64,000 nucleotides of DNA from Variovorax sp. PMC12 (GTDB taxonomy: Bacteria; Pseudomonadota; Gammaproteobacteria; Burkholderiales; Burkholderiaceae_C): assembly GCF_003019815.1 (NCBI RefSeq), contig NZ_CP027773.1, positions 5,511,501 to 5,575,500 of the forward strand. Reading direction: 5' to 3'. Made by a program: the position numbers and the translations under genes. The notes beneath the pieces are model-generated. The model saw only the letters and a list, made by a program, of their open reading frames with translations, had not been told where the DNA came from and ran no database searches. How positions within the stretch are numbered: the stretch's first letter is position 1; each line of letters opens with the position of its first letter. Below, piece after piece: positions 7,931 to 16,677 of the stretch.

Positions 7931-8986
7931 TCAGGAGCTCTCCCGCTGCTCGACGCGAAACGGGATGAGCACCGTCTCCGCAGGTGGCCGATGCCCGTCC
8001 CGCGTGCCGTCGATCACCCGCAGCAGCAGCTCGCCCGCCGCCGTGCCGATGCCCATGCAATCCACCGCCACGGTGGTGATGCGCGGATGGCAGGCGCGCG
8101 CGACTTCGAAGTCGCCGAAGCCTGCGATCGCGATGCGCCCGGGCACGTCCCAGCCCCGGCGCTGGCATTCCATCAGCGCGCCGAAGGCCGAGAGGTCGGA
8201 CACGCAGAGCACCGCATCCACGTCGGGCCACTGGCGCACGAGCTGCGCGATGGCCTCGCCGCCTTGCGCCATCGAGATCGGCGGCTGGCCGAAGCTGATC
8301 ACGCGCCCGTCGGGCAGCCCCAGTTCGCGGATCGCCTGCGCATAGCCGCGCTGCCGGTCGGCGCCGCGCGTGTCGCGGTTCGAGGTGCCGCCGATGAACG
8401 CGATGCGCCGGTAGCCCTTGCCGTGCAGGTGCCGCACCATGGCCGCGGCGGCTTCGGCGTTCGAGAAGCCGACCGTGTGCCCGATGGGCGTGGCGGGCAG
8501 GTCCCAGGTCTCGATGACCGGCACGCCGGCGGCCTGCAGCATGGCGCGCGCGGCGGGCGTGTGGGAGCCGCCGGTGAGGATCACGCCCTCGGGCCGGCGC
8601 GCGAGCATGGCGCGCAGCAGGCGCTCTTCGGTCTCCACGCGGTAGTCGGTGTAGCCCAGCAGCAGTTGCAGCCCGCGCGATTCCACCGCCGCGGCAATAC
8701 CCTGCACCGTCTCAGAGAAGTTGGAGTTGTTGAGCGACGGGATCAGCGCCGCGACGAAACCCGAGCGCTTGCTCGAGAAAGTGCGCGCGGTCTGGTCGAT
8801 CACGTAGCCCATCTCTTCGCAGGCCTGCAGGATGCGCTCGCGCAGCGCCTGCGAGGTGACGCGGTCGCTGCCCACGCTGCGGTTGAGCGCGCGCGAGACC
8901 GTCATCTTCGACACGCCGACGCGTGCGGCCACGTCGGCCATGGTGGGCGGGCGGGACGCTGGGGCGGGGGCTTTGTTCGGGGGCAA
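7931..8986 (-). CDS. gntR: LacI-family regulator, GntR-type (gluconate repressor)
   Basis: A LacI-type repressor with an N-terminal helix-turn-helix (MADVAARVGVSKMTVSRALN) and a periplasmic-binding-protein-like effector domain. It resembles E. coli GntR in the VGVxKMTVSR block, in GVILTGGSHTP (GntR: GLILTERTHTP) and in the ECQRRGW-VPGRIAIAGF segment. The start is taken as TTG at 8986; the internal ATG at 8941, directly before ADVAARVG, is the alternative. Likely ligand: gluconate or an aldonate. Operator-like sites matching those at 5781/5851 lie just upstream at 9030 and 9134, which suggests autoregulation. Confidence 0.9.
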   Translation of the reverse strand: MPPNKAPAPASRPPTMADVAARVGVSKMTVSRALNRSVGSDRVTSQALRERILQACEEMGYVIDQTARTFSSKRSGFVAALIPSLNNSNFSETVQGIAAAVESRGLQLLLGYTDYRVETEERLLRAMLARRPEGVILTGGSHTPAARAMLQAAGVPVIETWDLPATPIGHTVGFSNAEAAAAMVRHLHGKGYRRIAFIGGTSNRDTRGADRQRGYAQAIRELGLPDGRVISFGQPPISMAQGGEAIAQLVRQWPDVDAVLCVSDLSAFGALMECQRRGWDVPGRIAIAGFGDFEVARACHPRITTVAVDCMGIGTAAGELLLRVIDGTRDGHRPPAETVLIPFRVEQRESS

Positions 8987-9029
8987 TGGGCTCTCTCGGA
9001 ATCGGGTTCGAAGGCAGGCGGCGTGATGC

Positions 9030-9041
9030 GATACCGATAAC
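9030..9041. promoter_or_regulatory. GntR-type operator, copy 3 (inverted)
   Basis: GATACCGATAAC is the reverse complement of the copy 1 site with one mismatch (11/12). It is followed three bases later by a further half site, GGTATC (9045-9050). It lies 44 bp upstream of the gntR start, placed for autoregulation. Confidence 0.6.
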
Positions 9042-9133
9042 GCGGGTATCGCCTGTACGCATGCTACGAGAACTCCGGCGTTTGTGAAAACTCCGGAGCG
9101 GAATGGCGGTCGCGGCGTCTGCGGAAAGCCCGG

Positions 9134-9145
9134 GTTACAGGTATC
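9134..9145. promoter_or_regulatory. GntR-type operator, copy 4
   Basis: GTTACAGGTATC matches the copy 1 site at 11 of 12 positions. It lies between gntR and the 3' end of the LysR gene, about 104 bp from copy 3. Confidence 0.5.
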
Positions 9146-9165
9146 TCTTCGCGCGTGTTCAGGGC

Positions 9166-10065
9166 TCAGGCCCGCTCTTTCTTCAGCTGCCGCAGGGCCG
9201 CTTCGGCATGCGTGATGAAGCGCCCGGCCAGCAGCGAGGCCGCGAAGTTGTCGTTGGTGACGGCGAACACGTCGAACGACGGCGCCTTCCCGATCGGCCG
9301 AAAGCTCAGCCGGTCGGTCATGCAGCCGCGCGCGGTGAGGTCGTCGACGATGGCCACGCCCGCGCCCGCCGCCGCCAGCGCGCAGGCGGTCTGGCCGGCG
9401 CGCACCTCGGTCTGCGCATCGGGCTGGCAGCCGTGCTGCAGGCACCAGTCGGCAATGATGCGGCCCTGCGGGGTGTCGGGGCTGAACGCGATCATGCGTT
9501 CGCCCAGGATGTCGGCCGGCTTCAGCGTGCGCCGCGCCTCCAGCGGGTGGCCCTTGGGAAACACGCCGGCCAGCGTCCATTGGCCGATGGGCCGCGCGTT
9601 GAGCAGCGGGTCGTCGATGGCCAGGGTGGAGATCGCCACGTCGGCCTCGTGCGCGGCCAGCCGCTTGACCATGTCGCGGGCCAGCAGCACTTCGACGTAG
9701 AAACGGGCGGCGGGGAACTCGCGGCCCAGCGCAGTGAGCGCGCGCGGCACCATGTCGAGCCCGGTGCTCGGGCTGCACAGCACGCGCAGCGTGAGCATCT
9801 TGCCGCACTTGAGCGCCTGCGCGCAGTCCTCGATGCGCGCAACGCCGCGATACACCTGCTCGACCTCCGCGAACAGCGCCTGCGCCTCGGGCGTGGCCTG
9901 CAGCTTGCCCTTGCGGCGCTCGAACAGGCGCAGCCCCAGCTGCAGCTCGATGTGAGACAGCATGCGGCTGATGCCCGGCTGCGACACGTGCAGCGAGCGC
10001 GCCGCATCGGTGACGGAGCCGGCCAGCATGACGGCGCGGAAGACTTCGATCTGTCGGAGGTTCAT
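9166..10065 (-). CDS. LysR-family transcriptional regulator
   Basis: A 299-residue LysR-type regulator. The N-terminal winged helix begins MNLRQIEVFRAVMLAGSVTD with the recognition segment LHVSQPGISRMLSHIE, and the effector-binding domain follows (LRVLCSPSTGLDMVPRAL onward). The start at 10065 is chosen because the LysR pattern begins there; the upstream extension is not family-like. It diverges from the TctC-type receptor gene, with a T-N11-A palindrome between them, so it very likely controls that receptor/oxidoreductase unit. The effector is unknown, but its pattern recalls NocR/OccR-like LysR proteins of solute uptake and catabolism. Confidence 0.92.
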   Translation of the reverse strand: MNLRQIEVFRAVMLAGSVTDAARSLHVSQPGISRMLSHIELQLGLRLFERRKGKLQATPEAQALFAEVEQVYRGVARIEDCAQALKCGKMLTLRVLCSPSTGLDMVPRALTALGREFPAARFYVEVLLARDMVKRLAAHEADVAISTLAIDDPLLNARPIGQWTLAGVFPKGHPLEARRTLKPADILGERMIAFSPDTPQGRIIADWCLQHGCQPDAQTEVRAGQTACALAAAGAGVAIVDDLTARGCMTDRLSFRPIGKAPSFDVFAVTNDNFAASLLAGRFITHAEAALRQLKKERA

Positions 10066-10094
10066 GACTTTGCCCGGCGCTTCGGCGTTGTTCG

Positions 10095-10109
10095 ATAACG
10101 CGATGTTAT
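10095..10109. promoter_or_regulatory. LysR-type binding palindrome (T-N11-A)
   Basis: ATAAC-GCGAT-GTTAT, a perfect 5-bp-arm inverted repeat fitting the LysR T-N11-A rule. It sits 30 bp upstream of the LysR start and 100 bp upstream of the receptor gene. Confidence 0.5.
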
Positions 10110-10208
10110 GGGCTCGCGACATGTTGGTATTTGCTGCCCCGGCGCCGCGTTCCTAGCATCGGCGTGTTCCTTCATTCGATCAAAACCATAAGCAGAGGCA
10201 TACAGGAC

Positions 10209-11243
10209 ATGGTTCACCGTCCAATCTCGGGCCCGGGTGCGCGGGCACCCGGCGTCACACGCAGAAGCGTTCTCTCGGCCGTGGCGCTCGGCGCCGCGGG
10301 CACCCTGGCCGCCGGCCCCTGGCGTGGCGCCGGTGCCGCCGAGGCATGGCCCACCAAGCCGGTGCGCATCATCGTGCCCTTCGCGCCGGGCGGCGGCGCC
10401 GATGGCTCGGCGCGAGTGCTGGCCGAGGTGCTCGCGCCGCAGCTGGGGCAGGCGGTGATCGTGGAGAACAAGCCGGGCGCCGGGAGCACCATCGGCGTGG
10501 CGGCGGCCCTGCAGAGCCGCGACGGCCACACGCTGCTCATGGGCAGCAACAGCATGGTGATCAACCCGGCGCTGAACCCGAAGCTCACCTATGACGTGGC
10601 GCGCGACTTCGACGCCATCGGCATGGTCTCGCAGCAGCCGCTGGTGCTGGTGGTGCCGGCCGAGTCGAAGGCGATGACGGTGGCCGAGCTCGTGGCGCAG
10701 GCCAAGGCGCAGCCCGGCAAGCTCAGCGCGGGCAACAGCGGCACCGGCACGCTGGCCCACCTGACGGCCGAGCTCTTCGCGCAGGAGACCGGCACCTCGC
10801 TGGTCAGCGTGCCCTACAAGGGCGAGAGCGCGCTCATGCCCGACCTGATCTCCGGGCTGGTGTCGATGGGCTTCCTCAACCTGCCGAGCGTGATCGTGCA
10901 CATCCGCTCGGGCCGGCTGCGCGCCCTGGCCGTGTCTTCGGCACAGCCGGTGGCCGAACTGCAGAACGTGCCCACCTTCCGCAGCCTGAAGCTGCAGAGC
11001 CTGGAAGTAGAGGGCTGGGCCACGCTGGTCGCGCCCAGGGGCTCTATTCCGCCCGAAGGGCTGGCCCGGCTCGAGAAGCTGCTGGCGGCGGCCCTGCAGT
11101 CCGACGCGGTGAAGAAGCGCTTTACGGCGCTGAGCCTCGAACCGTTCACCAGCGGTCGCGAGGCCACGGCCAGATACCTGAAGGCCGAAGGCAGCCGCTG
11201 GGGCGAAGTGGTGAAGAGCCGCGGCATCCAGCTGGAAAACTGA
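10209..11243 (+). CDS. TctC/Bug-family periplasmic receptor with Tat signal
   Basis: A tripartite-tricarboxylate-transporter-type extracytoplasmic receptor, 344 residues. A twin-arginine signal (TRRSVLSAVALGAAGTLAAG, residues 17-36) is followed by a probable cleavage site near residue 44. The mature protein starts with the family signature WPTKPVRIIVPFAPGGGAD. The conserved loops ENKPGAGSTIG and VPYKGESALMPDLISG are also present. TctA/TctB membrane partners are not in the window, as is usual for the large orphan Bug families of Burkholderiales. The start at 10209 is chosen for the signal. It is followed one base later by the FAD oxidoreductase, so the ligand is probably that enzyme's substrate. 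Confidence 0.92.
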   Translation: MVHRPISGPGARAPGVTRRSVLSAVALGAAGTLAAGPWRGAGAAEAWPTKPVRIIVPFAPGGGADGSARVLAEVLAPQLGQAVIVENKPGAGSTIGVAAALQSRDGHTLLMGSNSMVINPALNPKLTYDVARDFDAIGMVSQQPLVLVVPAESKAMTVAELVAQAKAQPGKLSAGNSGTGTLAHLTAELFAQETGTSLVSVPYKGESALMPDLISGLVSMGFLNLPSVIVHIRSGRLRALAVSSAQPVAELQNVPTFRSLKLQSLEVEGWATLVAPRGSIPPEGLARLEKLLAAALQSDAVKKRFTALSLEPFTSGREATARYLKAEGSRWGEVVKSRGIQLEN

Positions 11244-11244
11244 A

Positions 11245-12570
11245 ATGAACGACAGCACGATTCAGGGGCAGGCAAGCAGCCGCACGGTCGAGGCCGACGT
11301 GGTGGTGTGCGGCGGCGGTGTCGCCGGCACGATGGCGGCCGTGGCGGCGGCGAGGCAGGGCGCGTCGGTCGTGCTGGTGGAGCGCTACGGGTTCCTCGGC
11401 GGCAATGCGACGGCCGGCGCGGTGGCGCAGTTCAACAGCTGGCAGACCGGCAACGGCCGCAAGGTGGTGGCCGGCCTGGCGCAGGAGGTGGTCGATCGGC
11501 TGCGCCGCTACGACGGAGCCCGCGCGCACGAGACCTTCGTGATGTCCACCGGGCACCGCATGGACCGCGTCGAATACGCGCCCGAAGTGCTGAAGCTGGT
11601 GCTGGACGACATGGTGGCCGAGGCCGGCGTGCGGCCCCTGCTGCATGCCAGCCTGCTCGACGTGGCCTGCGAGGGCCGCCGCATCGAGCGGGTGAGCGTG
11701 CTGACCAAGGGCGGTGTGCTGCACCTGCGAGCGGGCGTGCTGGTCGACGCGTCGGGCGACATGGATGTGCTGAAGCGGGCGGGCGCGCGTTTCCTTGAAC
11801 TCGGCAACGGCGAGGCGCTGCAGCCGGCGACGATGATGTTCCGCTTCGGGCCGATCGACTTCGCGCGCTTCGGTGCGCTGTCGAAGGCCGAGCTTGCCGA
11901 ACTGGCGGCGCGCGGCTTCGCGCAGGGCCGGCTGGCGCGCGCGGCGCTGCATTCGAGCCGCGATCCCTATTCGGACGACGGCTGGTTCAACATCAGCCGC
12001 CTGGGCATCGACGCCACCGACCCGATGGCGCTGGGCGCCGCCGAGATCGAAGGGCGGCGCCAGGCGTGGAAGGCGGCGGGCTTCCTCGCGGATGCGGTGC
12101 CCGGCTGCGAGCACGGGCGGCTGCGGGCCTTCGGCACGCAGGTCGGCGTGCGCGAGACGCGGCGGATGGAGGGCGACCATGTGCTGACGGCGGCCGAACT
12201 GCTGGAGCCGGTGCAGTTTGGCGATGCGATTGCAGCGGGGGCATACCCGATCGACATCCACCCGGCAACGGGCGGTGCGCTGCACTATGTGCCGATGGAC
12301 GCAGACCACGCGTATCAGATTCCGTACCGCAGCCTGGTGCCGAGCGCGCTCGACAACGCGCTGGGCGTGGGCCGCGGCATTTCGGCGAGCCACGAGGCGC
12401 TGGCGGCGATCCGGGTGATGACGATCTCGATGGCGGTCGGGCAGGCCGCCGGCATTGCCGCGGCCATGGCCGCCAGGGCGGCGGAGGGCGGCATGGGAGC
12501 GCAGGTGCGCAAGGTGCCGGTGCCCGCGCTGCGCGAGGCGCTGCTGCGCGGCGGCGCCGTGCTCGGCTAG
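11245..12570 (+). CDS. FAD-dependent oxidoreductase (FAD_oxidored/PF12831 type)
   Basis: A flavoprotein of 441 residues. The Rossmann dinucleotide-binding motif VVVCGGGVAGTMAAVAAARQ is near residues 20-39, and the linked block ERYGFLGGNATAGAVAQFNS fits the PF12831 family. A second cofactor-binding glycine-rich block, NALGVGRGISASHEALAAIR, is near the C-terminus. It starts at the second base after the TctC-type receptor stop, so the two are translationally linked. Substrate unknown; a hydroxy or amino acid imported with the receptor is a reasonable guess. No signal peptide is seen, so it should be cytosolic. Confidence 0.85.
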   Translation: MNDSTIQGQASSRTVEADVVVCGGGVAGTMAAVAAARQGASVVLVERYGFLGGNATAGAVAQFNSWQTGNGRKVVAGLAQEVVDRLRRYDGARAHETFVMSTGHRMDRVEYAPEVLKLVLDDMVAEAGVRPLLHASLLDVACEGRRIERVSVLTKGGVLHLRAGVLVDASGDMDVLKRAGARFLELGNGEALQPATMMFRFGPIDFARFGALSKAELAELAARGFAQGRLARAALHSSRDPYSDDGWFNISRLGIDATDPMALGAAEIEGRRQAWKAAGFLADAVPGCEHGRLRAFGTQVGVRETRRMEGDHVLTAAELLEPVQFGDAIAAGAYPIDIHPATGGALHYVPMDADHAYQIPYRSLVPSALDNALGVGRGISASHEALAAIRVMTISMAVGQAAGIAAAMAARAAEGGMGAQVRKVPVPALREALLRGGAVLG

Positions 12571-12589
12571 CGCCGCCGGCAGCCTGGCT

Positions 12590-12991
12590 TCAGAGCCAGT
12601 TGCCGCTCTGCGGCATCTGCACCTTCTCGGCCGGGTCGTCGCTCGTCACGAACGAGCCGATGACGACGCTCAGGATCGAGATGAAGATGCTCGCGAACAG
12701 CGCGGTCCAGAAGCCGGACACGCGGAAGCCCTTCACCAGCGCGGCCACCAGCAGGATCATCAGCGCGTTGATGACCAGCAGGAACAGGCCGAGCGTCACG
12801 AGCGTCAGCGGCAGCGTGAGCACGATCAGCAGCGGCTTGACGACGGCATTGGCCAGGCCCAGCAGCAGGGCCGAGACCACCAGCGCGCCGGTGCTCTCGA
12901 ACTTGATTCCCCGAAACAGATGGCTCGCCACCCAGAGCGAGATGGCCGTGATGGCCCAGTGGATGAGAAAAGGGGCCAGGTTGTTAAACAT
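12590..12991 (-). CDS. Phage holin IV superfamily (YvlD-like) small membrane protein
   Basis: A 133-residue inner-membrane protein with four hydrophobic segments. It has the YvlD/PF04020 pattern: an N-terminal TM helix, then SHLFRGIKFES, then ALLLGLANAVVKPLLIVLTL and the following helices. The family name comes from holin similarity, but members are ordinary chromosomal membrane proteins of unknown function. It is a single gene, convergent with the FAD oxidoreductase. Confidence 0.85.
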   Translation of the reverse strand: MFNNLAPFLIHWAITAISLWVASHLFRGIKFESTGALVVSALLLGLANAVVKPLLIVLTLPLTLVTLGLFLLVINALMILLVAALVKGFRVSGFWTALFASIFISILSVVIGSFVTSDDPAEKVQMPQSGNWL

Positions 12992-13169
12992 TTCCGGGGG
13001 CTCGTGATTCGTGGAAAAAGGAGCCGGCCATTATCCGTGGCCCGTGGGAGCGCCGTTTTCTCCTGTTACGCGCAGAAACAACGGGCGACACCCCGTTAAG
13101 ATCCCACCTCTTGGCGCCCCTTGCAGAAGGGGCTTTCTTCATGGCCGGACAAACAAGGGTCATCACCAC

Positions 13170-14585
13170 ATGGCCAATGCCTCGATCGCGAGCTTGACAC
13201 CCGCCCCGGCTTCGGCCGACGAGGCCGAATCATGGGTGCGCGGCGAGCTCATCCGCAGCCTGATGCGCTCGGCGCGCGGCTCCTATCTCGTCTCGGCCGC
13301 GCTGATGCCGGCCATGGTCGGCCTCAACTGGGCCTACATACCTCGCTGGGAACTGATCACCTGGCTGGTGGCCGGCCTCATCGCCACGGCCTGCCGCGCC
13401 TGGGGCGCGCAGGTGTATGCGGTGCGCTATGCGGGGCGCAGTGCCGCGGCACAGCTGCAGTTCACCGAGCGCTACGGCTTCGTCTGGAGCACCAGCGCGG
13501 TGGTGTGGGGCTTTTCGGTGCTGCTGTTCTTCGAGCGCACGCCGCAGGCCAACCAGTTCATGAGCTGGCTCATCGTGGCCGGGGTGGGCACCTTCCCGCT
13601 GAACGGGCTGGCGCTGCACCCCCCGCTGCTCAAGCGCTACGTCAACACGCTGTTCATCACGATGCTGGGCGCGGTGCTGATCCGGCTGTCGGGGATCATG
13701 CTGCATCACCCCCAGTTCCAGTACAGCTACCTGATGCCGGTCCTGCCGATCCTGCACTGGTTCCTGCTGCTGCGGGCCGGGCGGCACATCTACGAGACGG
13801 CGCGCAACAGCCTGGAGCTGCTGTTCCACAACCACATCCTGATCAAGTCGCTCACGCAGCAGCGGCAGGCGGCGGTGTCGGCCGTGGCCATGAAGAACCG
13901 CTTCCTGGCCAGCGCCGCGCACGACATGCGCCAGCCGGTGCTGGCGCTCTCGCTGTACGCCGACTGGCTGCGCAACGAGCCCGAACTGGTGCTGGAACTC
14001 GCCCCGAAGATCGTGCGCGCCACGCACGCGGTGAACGCGCTGTTCGACTCGATGTTCGACTTGGCCCGCATCGACTCGGGCCAGGTGCGCCTGCACGTCG
14101 AGCGCGTCGACGTGCCCGAGCTGCTGCACGACCTGGAGCTGCAATACCGCCCCGTGGCCGAGAGCCGCGGGCTGGACTTCCGGGTGCACGTGTGCGAAGG
14201 CTCGTTCCTGACCGACCCGATCCGCGTGCGCCGCATGATCGGCAACCTGCTGGCCAACGCCATCAAGTACACGACCGAAGGCGGCGTGCTGCTGGCGGCG
14301 CGGCAGACGCGCGACGGCCTGCGCGTGGAAGTGTGGGACACCGGCATCGGCATCGCGCCCGAGCATCTGCGCGACGTGTTCCTGGAGTTCTACAAGGTGG
14401 CCGACCATGCCGGCACCTCCGACGGCTTCGGCCTCGGCCTGGCCATCGTTGCGCGGCTGTCGCACGTGCTGGGCCACCCGGTGAGCGTGCGGTCGCGGCT
14501 GGGCAGCGGCAGCGTGTTCCGCGTGGCGCTGCATGACGCGGACGAGGCAGTGGCGCAGGCGCGGGTGACGGCTTCCGGCGGCTGA
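13170..14585 (+). CDS. Membrane-bound sensor histidine kinase
   Basis: A 471-residue sensor kinase. Residues 25-200 hold five to six hydrophobic helices (such as ELITWLVAGLIATACRAWGA and SYLMPVLPILHWFLLL) without a large periplasmic loop. The HisKA H-box is AAHDMRQPVLALSLY, the HDxRQP variety often seen in PAS/hybrid kinases. N-box (MIGNLLANAIKYT), G1 (VWDTGIGI) and G2 (FGLGLAIV) are intact. The ATG at 13170 has GGGT upstream. It converges on a LuxR-type response regulator (14657-15259) with a shared bidirectional terminator between them; the two are plausible partners. The signal is unknown. Confidence 0.9.
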   Translation: MANASIASLTPAPASADEAESWVRGELIRSLMRSARGSYLVSAALMPAMVGLNWAYIPRWELITWLVAGLIATACRAWGAQVYAVRYAGRSAAAQLQFTERYGFVWSTSAVVWGFSVLLFFERTPQANQFMSWLIVAGVGTFPLNGLALHPPLLKRYVNTLFITMLGAVLIRLSGIMLHHPQFQYSYLMPVLPILHWFLLLRAGRHIYETARNSLELLFHNHILIKSLTQQRQAAVSAVAMKNRFLASAAHDMRQPVLALSLYADWLRNEPELVLELAPKIVRATHAVNALFDSMFDLARIDSGQVRLHVERVDVPELLHDLELQYRPVAESRGLDFRVHVCEGSFLTDPIRVRRMIGNLLANAIKYTTEGGVLLAARQTRDGLRVEVWDTGIGIAPEHLRDVFLEFYKVADHAGTSDGFGLGLAIVARLSHVLGHPVSVRSRLGSGSVFRVALHDADEAVAQARVTASGG

Positions 14586-14587
14586 AG

Positions 14588-14617
14588 AAAAAAACCGCGC
14601 AATGCGCGGTTTTTTCT
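14588..14617. terminator. Bidirectional rho-independent terminator
   Basis: A 6-bp GC stem CCGCGC-AAT-GCGCGG is flanked by an A-run on the left and a T-run on the right. It can therefore end transcription in both directions, for the kinase (plus) and the response regulator (minus). Confidence 0.88.
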
Positions 14618-14656
14618 TTCCAGAAACACCGGGAAGGAAGCGCGCGAAGCCCGGGG

Positions 14657-15259
14657 TCAGCCTGAAAGCAATCCGTTCGTACGCGCGTAATGCAAGGCCT
14701 GCGTCCGGCTCTTCACCCCCAGCCGGCGGAACAGCCGCCACAGGTGAACCTTCACCGTGTGCTCGCTGATTTCGAGGTCCGTAGCGATGTCGCGGTTGCT
14801 CATGCCCTTGTCGAGCATGGCGATCAGCTGCGTCTGGCGCTTCGACAGCTTGCCGCTGTTGGCGGCCGGCGGCTCGTCGGCTTCGTCTTCCGAACCCGCC
14901 ATCAGCAGGCCGCGCAGGGCGGCCGCCAGCTCGTTGGAGCTGGCCGACTTCTCGATGTAGGTGTCGGCACCCGCCTCGATGCAGGCGTCTTCCATGTCGG
15001 CCGCCGGTGCCGCCGAATACACGGCGATCGGCACGTTGGGATAGACCTGCTTGACCGCGATCACGCCCGACACGCCATTGGTGTCCGGGAGCTTCAGGTC
15101 AAGGCAGAAGAGGGTGGGAGCGCCGCGCTGCTGGACGGATCCCGCGAGCTTGTCGAGGCGCTCGAGCTCGACGATGTTCTCGGCCGGTCGCAAGCGCCGC
15201 AAGACCATCACGATCGCGTCGCGCATCAGGGGGTGGTCGTCGATGACATAAATGCTCAT
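14657..15259 (-). CDS. LuxR/NarL-family response regulator
   Basis: A 200-residue response regulator. The receiver domain begins MSIYVIDDHPLMRDAI (acidic pair DD), has the phospho-acceptor Asp in CLDLKLPDT, and the conserved Lys in YIEKSAS. The C-terminal LuxR-type helix-turn-helix is LSKRQTQLIAMLDKGMSNRD then ISEHTVKVHLWRLFRRLGV. The start at 15259 is chosen because the receiver begins there and GAGGAA-like bases precede it. It is convergent with the histidine kinase at 13170. Confidence 0.92.
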   Translation of the reverse strand: MSIYVIDDHPLMRDAIVMVLRRLRPAENIVELERLDKLAGSVQQRGAPTLFCLDLKLPDTNGVSGVIAVKQVYPNVPIAVYSAAPAADMEDACIEAGADTYIEKSASSNELAAALRGLLMAGSEDEADEPPAANSGKLSKRQTQLIAMLDKGMSNRDIATDLEISEHTVKVHLWRLFRRLGVKSRTQALHYARTNGLLSG

Positions 15260-15333
15260 GTTTTCTTCCTTTGTGATCGCACCGTCTTCTCTCTTCCTGC
15301 TCACCGGCGGGTAGGCCGGTGGGTTCCGCCGGA

Positions 15334-16665
15334 TCAACTTCCCTGGTTGTTGGGCGTTGCCTCGGCCAGTGCCTCCAGCGCCTCGGTGACGGCGCGTGTT
15401 CCTTCCGTGTCGATGGGTTCAAGCTGCCCGGCCAGCGCGGTCAATGCCGCGCCGCGCTGCTCCTGCAAGGCCGCGATGGTACGGCCGGCTTCCTGCGGCG
15501 ACGCGAATCCACGGCTCTGGAGCAGGGTTTCGCCGCGCGCATCGAGCAGCTTGAAATAGAAGAGGCCGTCGGCCTTCTCGCGGTATTGCTTGAAGCTGGG
15601 CTTCGCGACCTTGGCCGCCTTGGCGCCGGCCTTGTCCTTGCCGGCCGCGAGATTGCGCAGGCCGACCGCATGGCGCAGCTCCACCATGAAGGGCTTCGAC
15701 AGCGCGCGGGCCTTCTCGGCACCGATGAGCAGCTGGCGCTCGATCTCGGCCGGGTTGTTCATGAGCGCGTCGTAGCGCTCGCGCAGCGGCGCCACTTCGA
15801 GGTCGATGCGCTCGAACAGCAGCTGCTTCGCATCGCCCCAGCCGATGCCGTCGGCATAGGCCTTGCGGAGCATCTCGGTCTCGTCGGCGTCGGCAAAGGC
15901 CTGGTAGATCTGGAACAGCGCGGAGCCTTCGGTGTCCTTGGGCTCGCCGGGCGCGCGCGAGTCGGTCACGATGCTGGTGATCTGCTTGCGCAGGTACGCG
16001 CGCGGCGCGAACAGCGGGATCGTGTTGTTGTAGCTCTTGCTCATCTTGCGGCCGTCCAGGCCGGGCAAGGTGGCGACGGCATCGTCGATCTCGGCGTCGG
16101 GCAGCGTGAAATGCTCGCCGTACAGGTGATTGAAGCGCTGCGCCATGTCGCGCGCCATCTCGATGTGCTGCACCTGGTCGCGGCCCACCGGCACCTTGTG
16201 GGCGTTGAACATCAGGATGTCCGCGCCCATGAGCACCGGGTACATGAATAGGCCGGCCGTCACGTCGGCGTCGGGGTCTTCACCCTTGGCGGTGTTCTTG
16301 TCGATCTGCGCCTTGTAGGCATGCGCGCGGTTGAGCACGCCCTTGCCGGTGACGCAGGTGAGGAACCAGGTGAGCTCGGGAATCTCGGGAATGTCGGACT
16401 GGCGGTAGAAGGTGACGTGCTCCGGGTCGAGGCCGCAGGCCAGCCAGCTGGCGGCGATCTCGAGGGTGGAGCGCTGGATCTTTGCCGGCTCCTGCACCTT
16501 GATGAGCGCGTGGTAGTCGGCCAGGAAGAAGAAGCTCTGCACACCGGGCGCGACGCTTTGCCGCACCGAATGGCGGATCGAGCCGACGTAGTTGCCGAGG
16601 TGGGGCGTGCCCGACGGGGTGATGCCGGTCAGGACGCGCAGGGGAGCTTTGGAAGACGGGGACAT
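15334..16665 (-). CDS. trpS: Tryptophanyl-tRNA synthetase with C-terminal YegP-like extension
   Basis: Class I aminoacyl-tRNA synthetase charging tRNA(Trp). The HIGH-type motif lies in TGITPSGTPHLGNYVGSI (residues 13-30) and the KMSKS loop in GRKMSKSYNN. At 443 residues it is about 100 longer than the E. coli enzyme. The extra C-terminal segment, after FKQYREKADGL, reads YFKLLDARGETLLQSRGFAS, like the small YegP/DUF1508 fold, and ends in an Ala/Glu-rich tail. It is last in the minus-strand operon with rnm, the DMT exporter, YciO and M50 genes, 12 bp after the M50 gene. Confidence 0.95.
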   Translation of the reverse strand: MSPSSKAPLRVLTGITPSGTPHLGNYVGSIRHSVRQSVAPGVQSFFFLADYHALIKVQEPAKIQRSTLEIAASWLACGLDPEHVTFYRQSDIPEIPELTWFLTCVTGKGVLNRAHAYKAQIDKNTAKGEDPDADVTAGLFMYPVLMGADILMFNAHKVPVGRDQVQHIEMARDMAQRFNHLYGEHFTLPDAEIDDAVATLPGLDGRKMSKSYNNTIPLFAPRAYLRKQITSIVTDSRAPGEPKDTEGSALFQIYQAFADADETEMLRKAYADGIGWGDAKQLLFERIDLEVAPLRERYDALMNNPAEIERQLLIGAEKARALSKPFMVELRHAVGLRNLAAGKDKAGAKAAKVAKPSFKQYREKADGLFYFKLLDARGETLLQSRGFASPQEAGRTIAALQEQRGAALTALAGQLEPIDTEGTRAVTEALEALAEATPNNQGS

Positions 16666-16677
16666 GGAACGAGGAAC

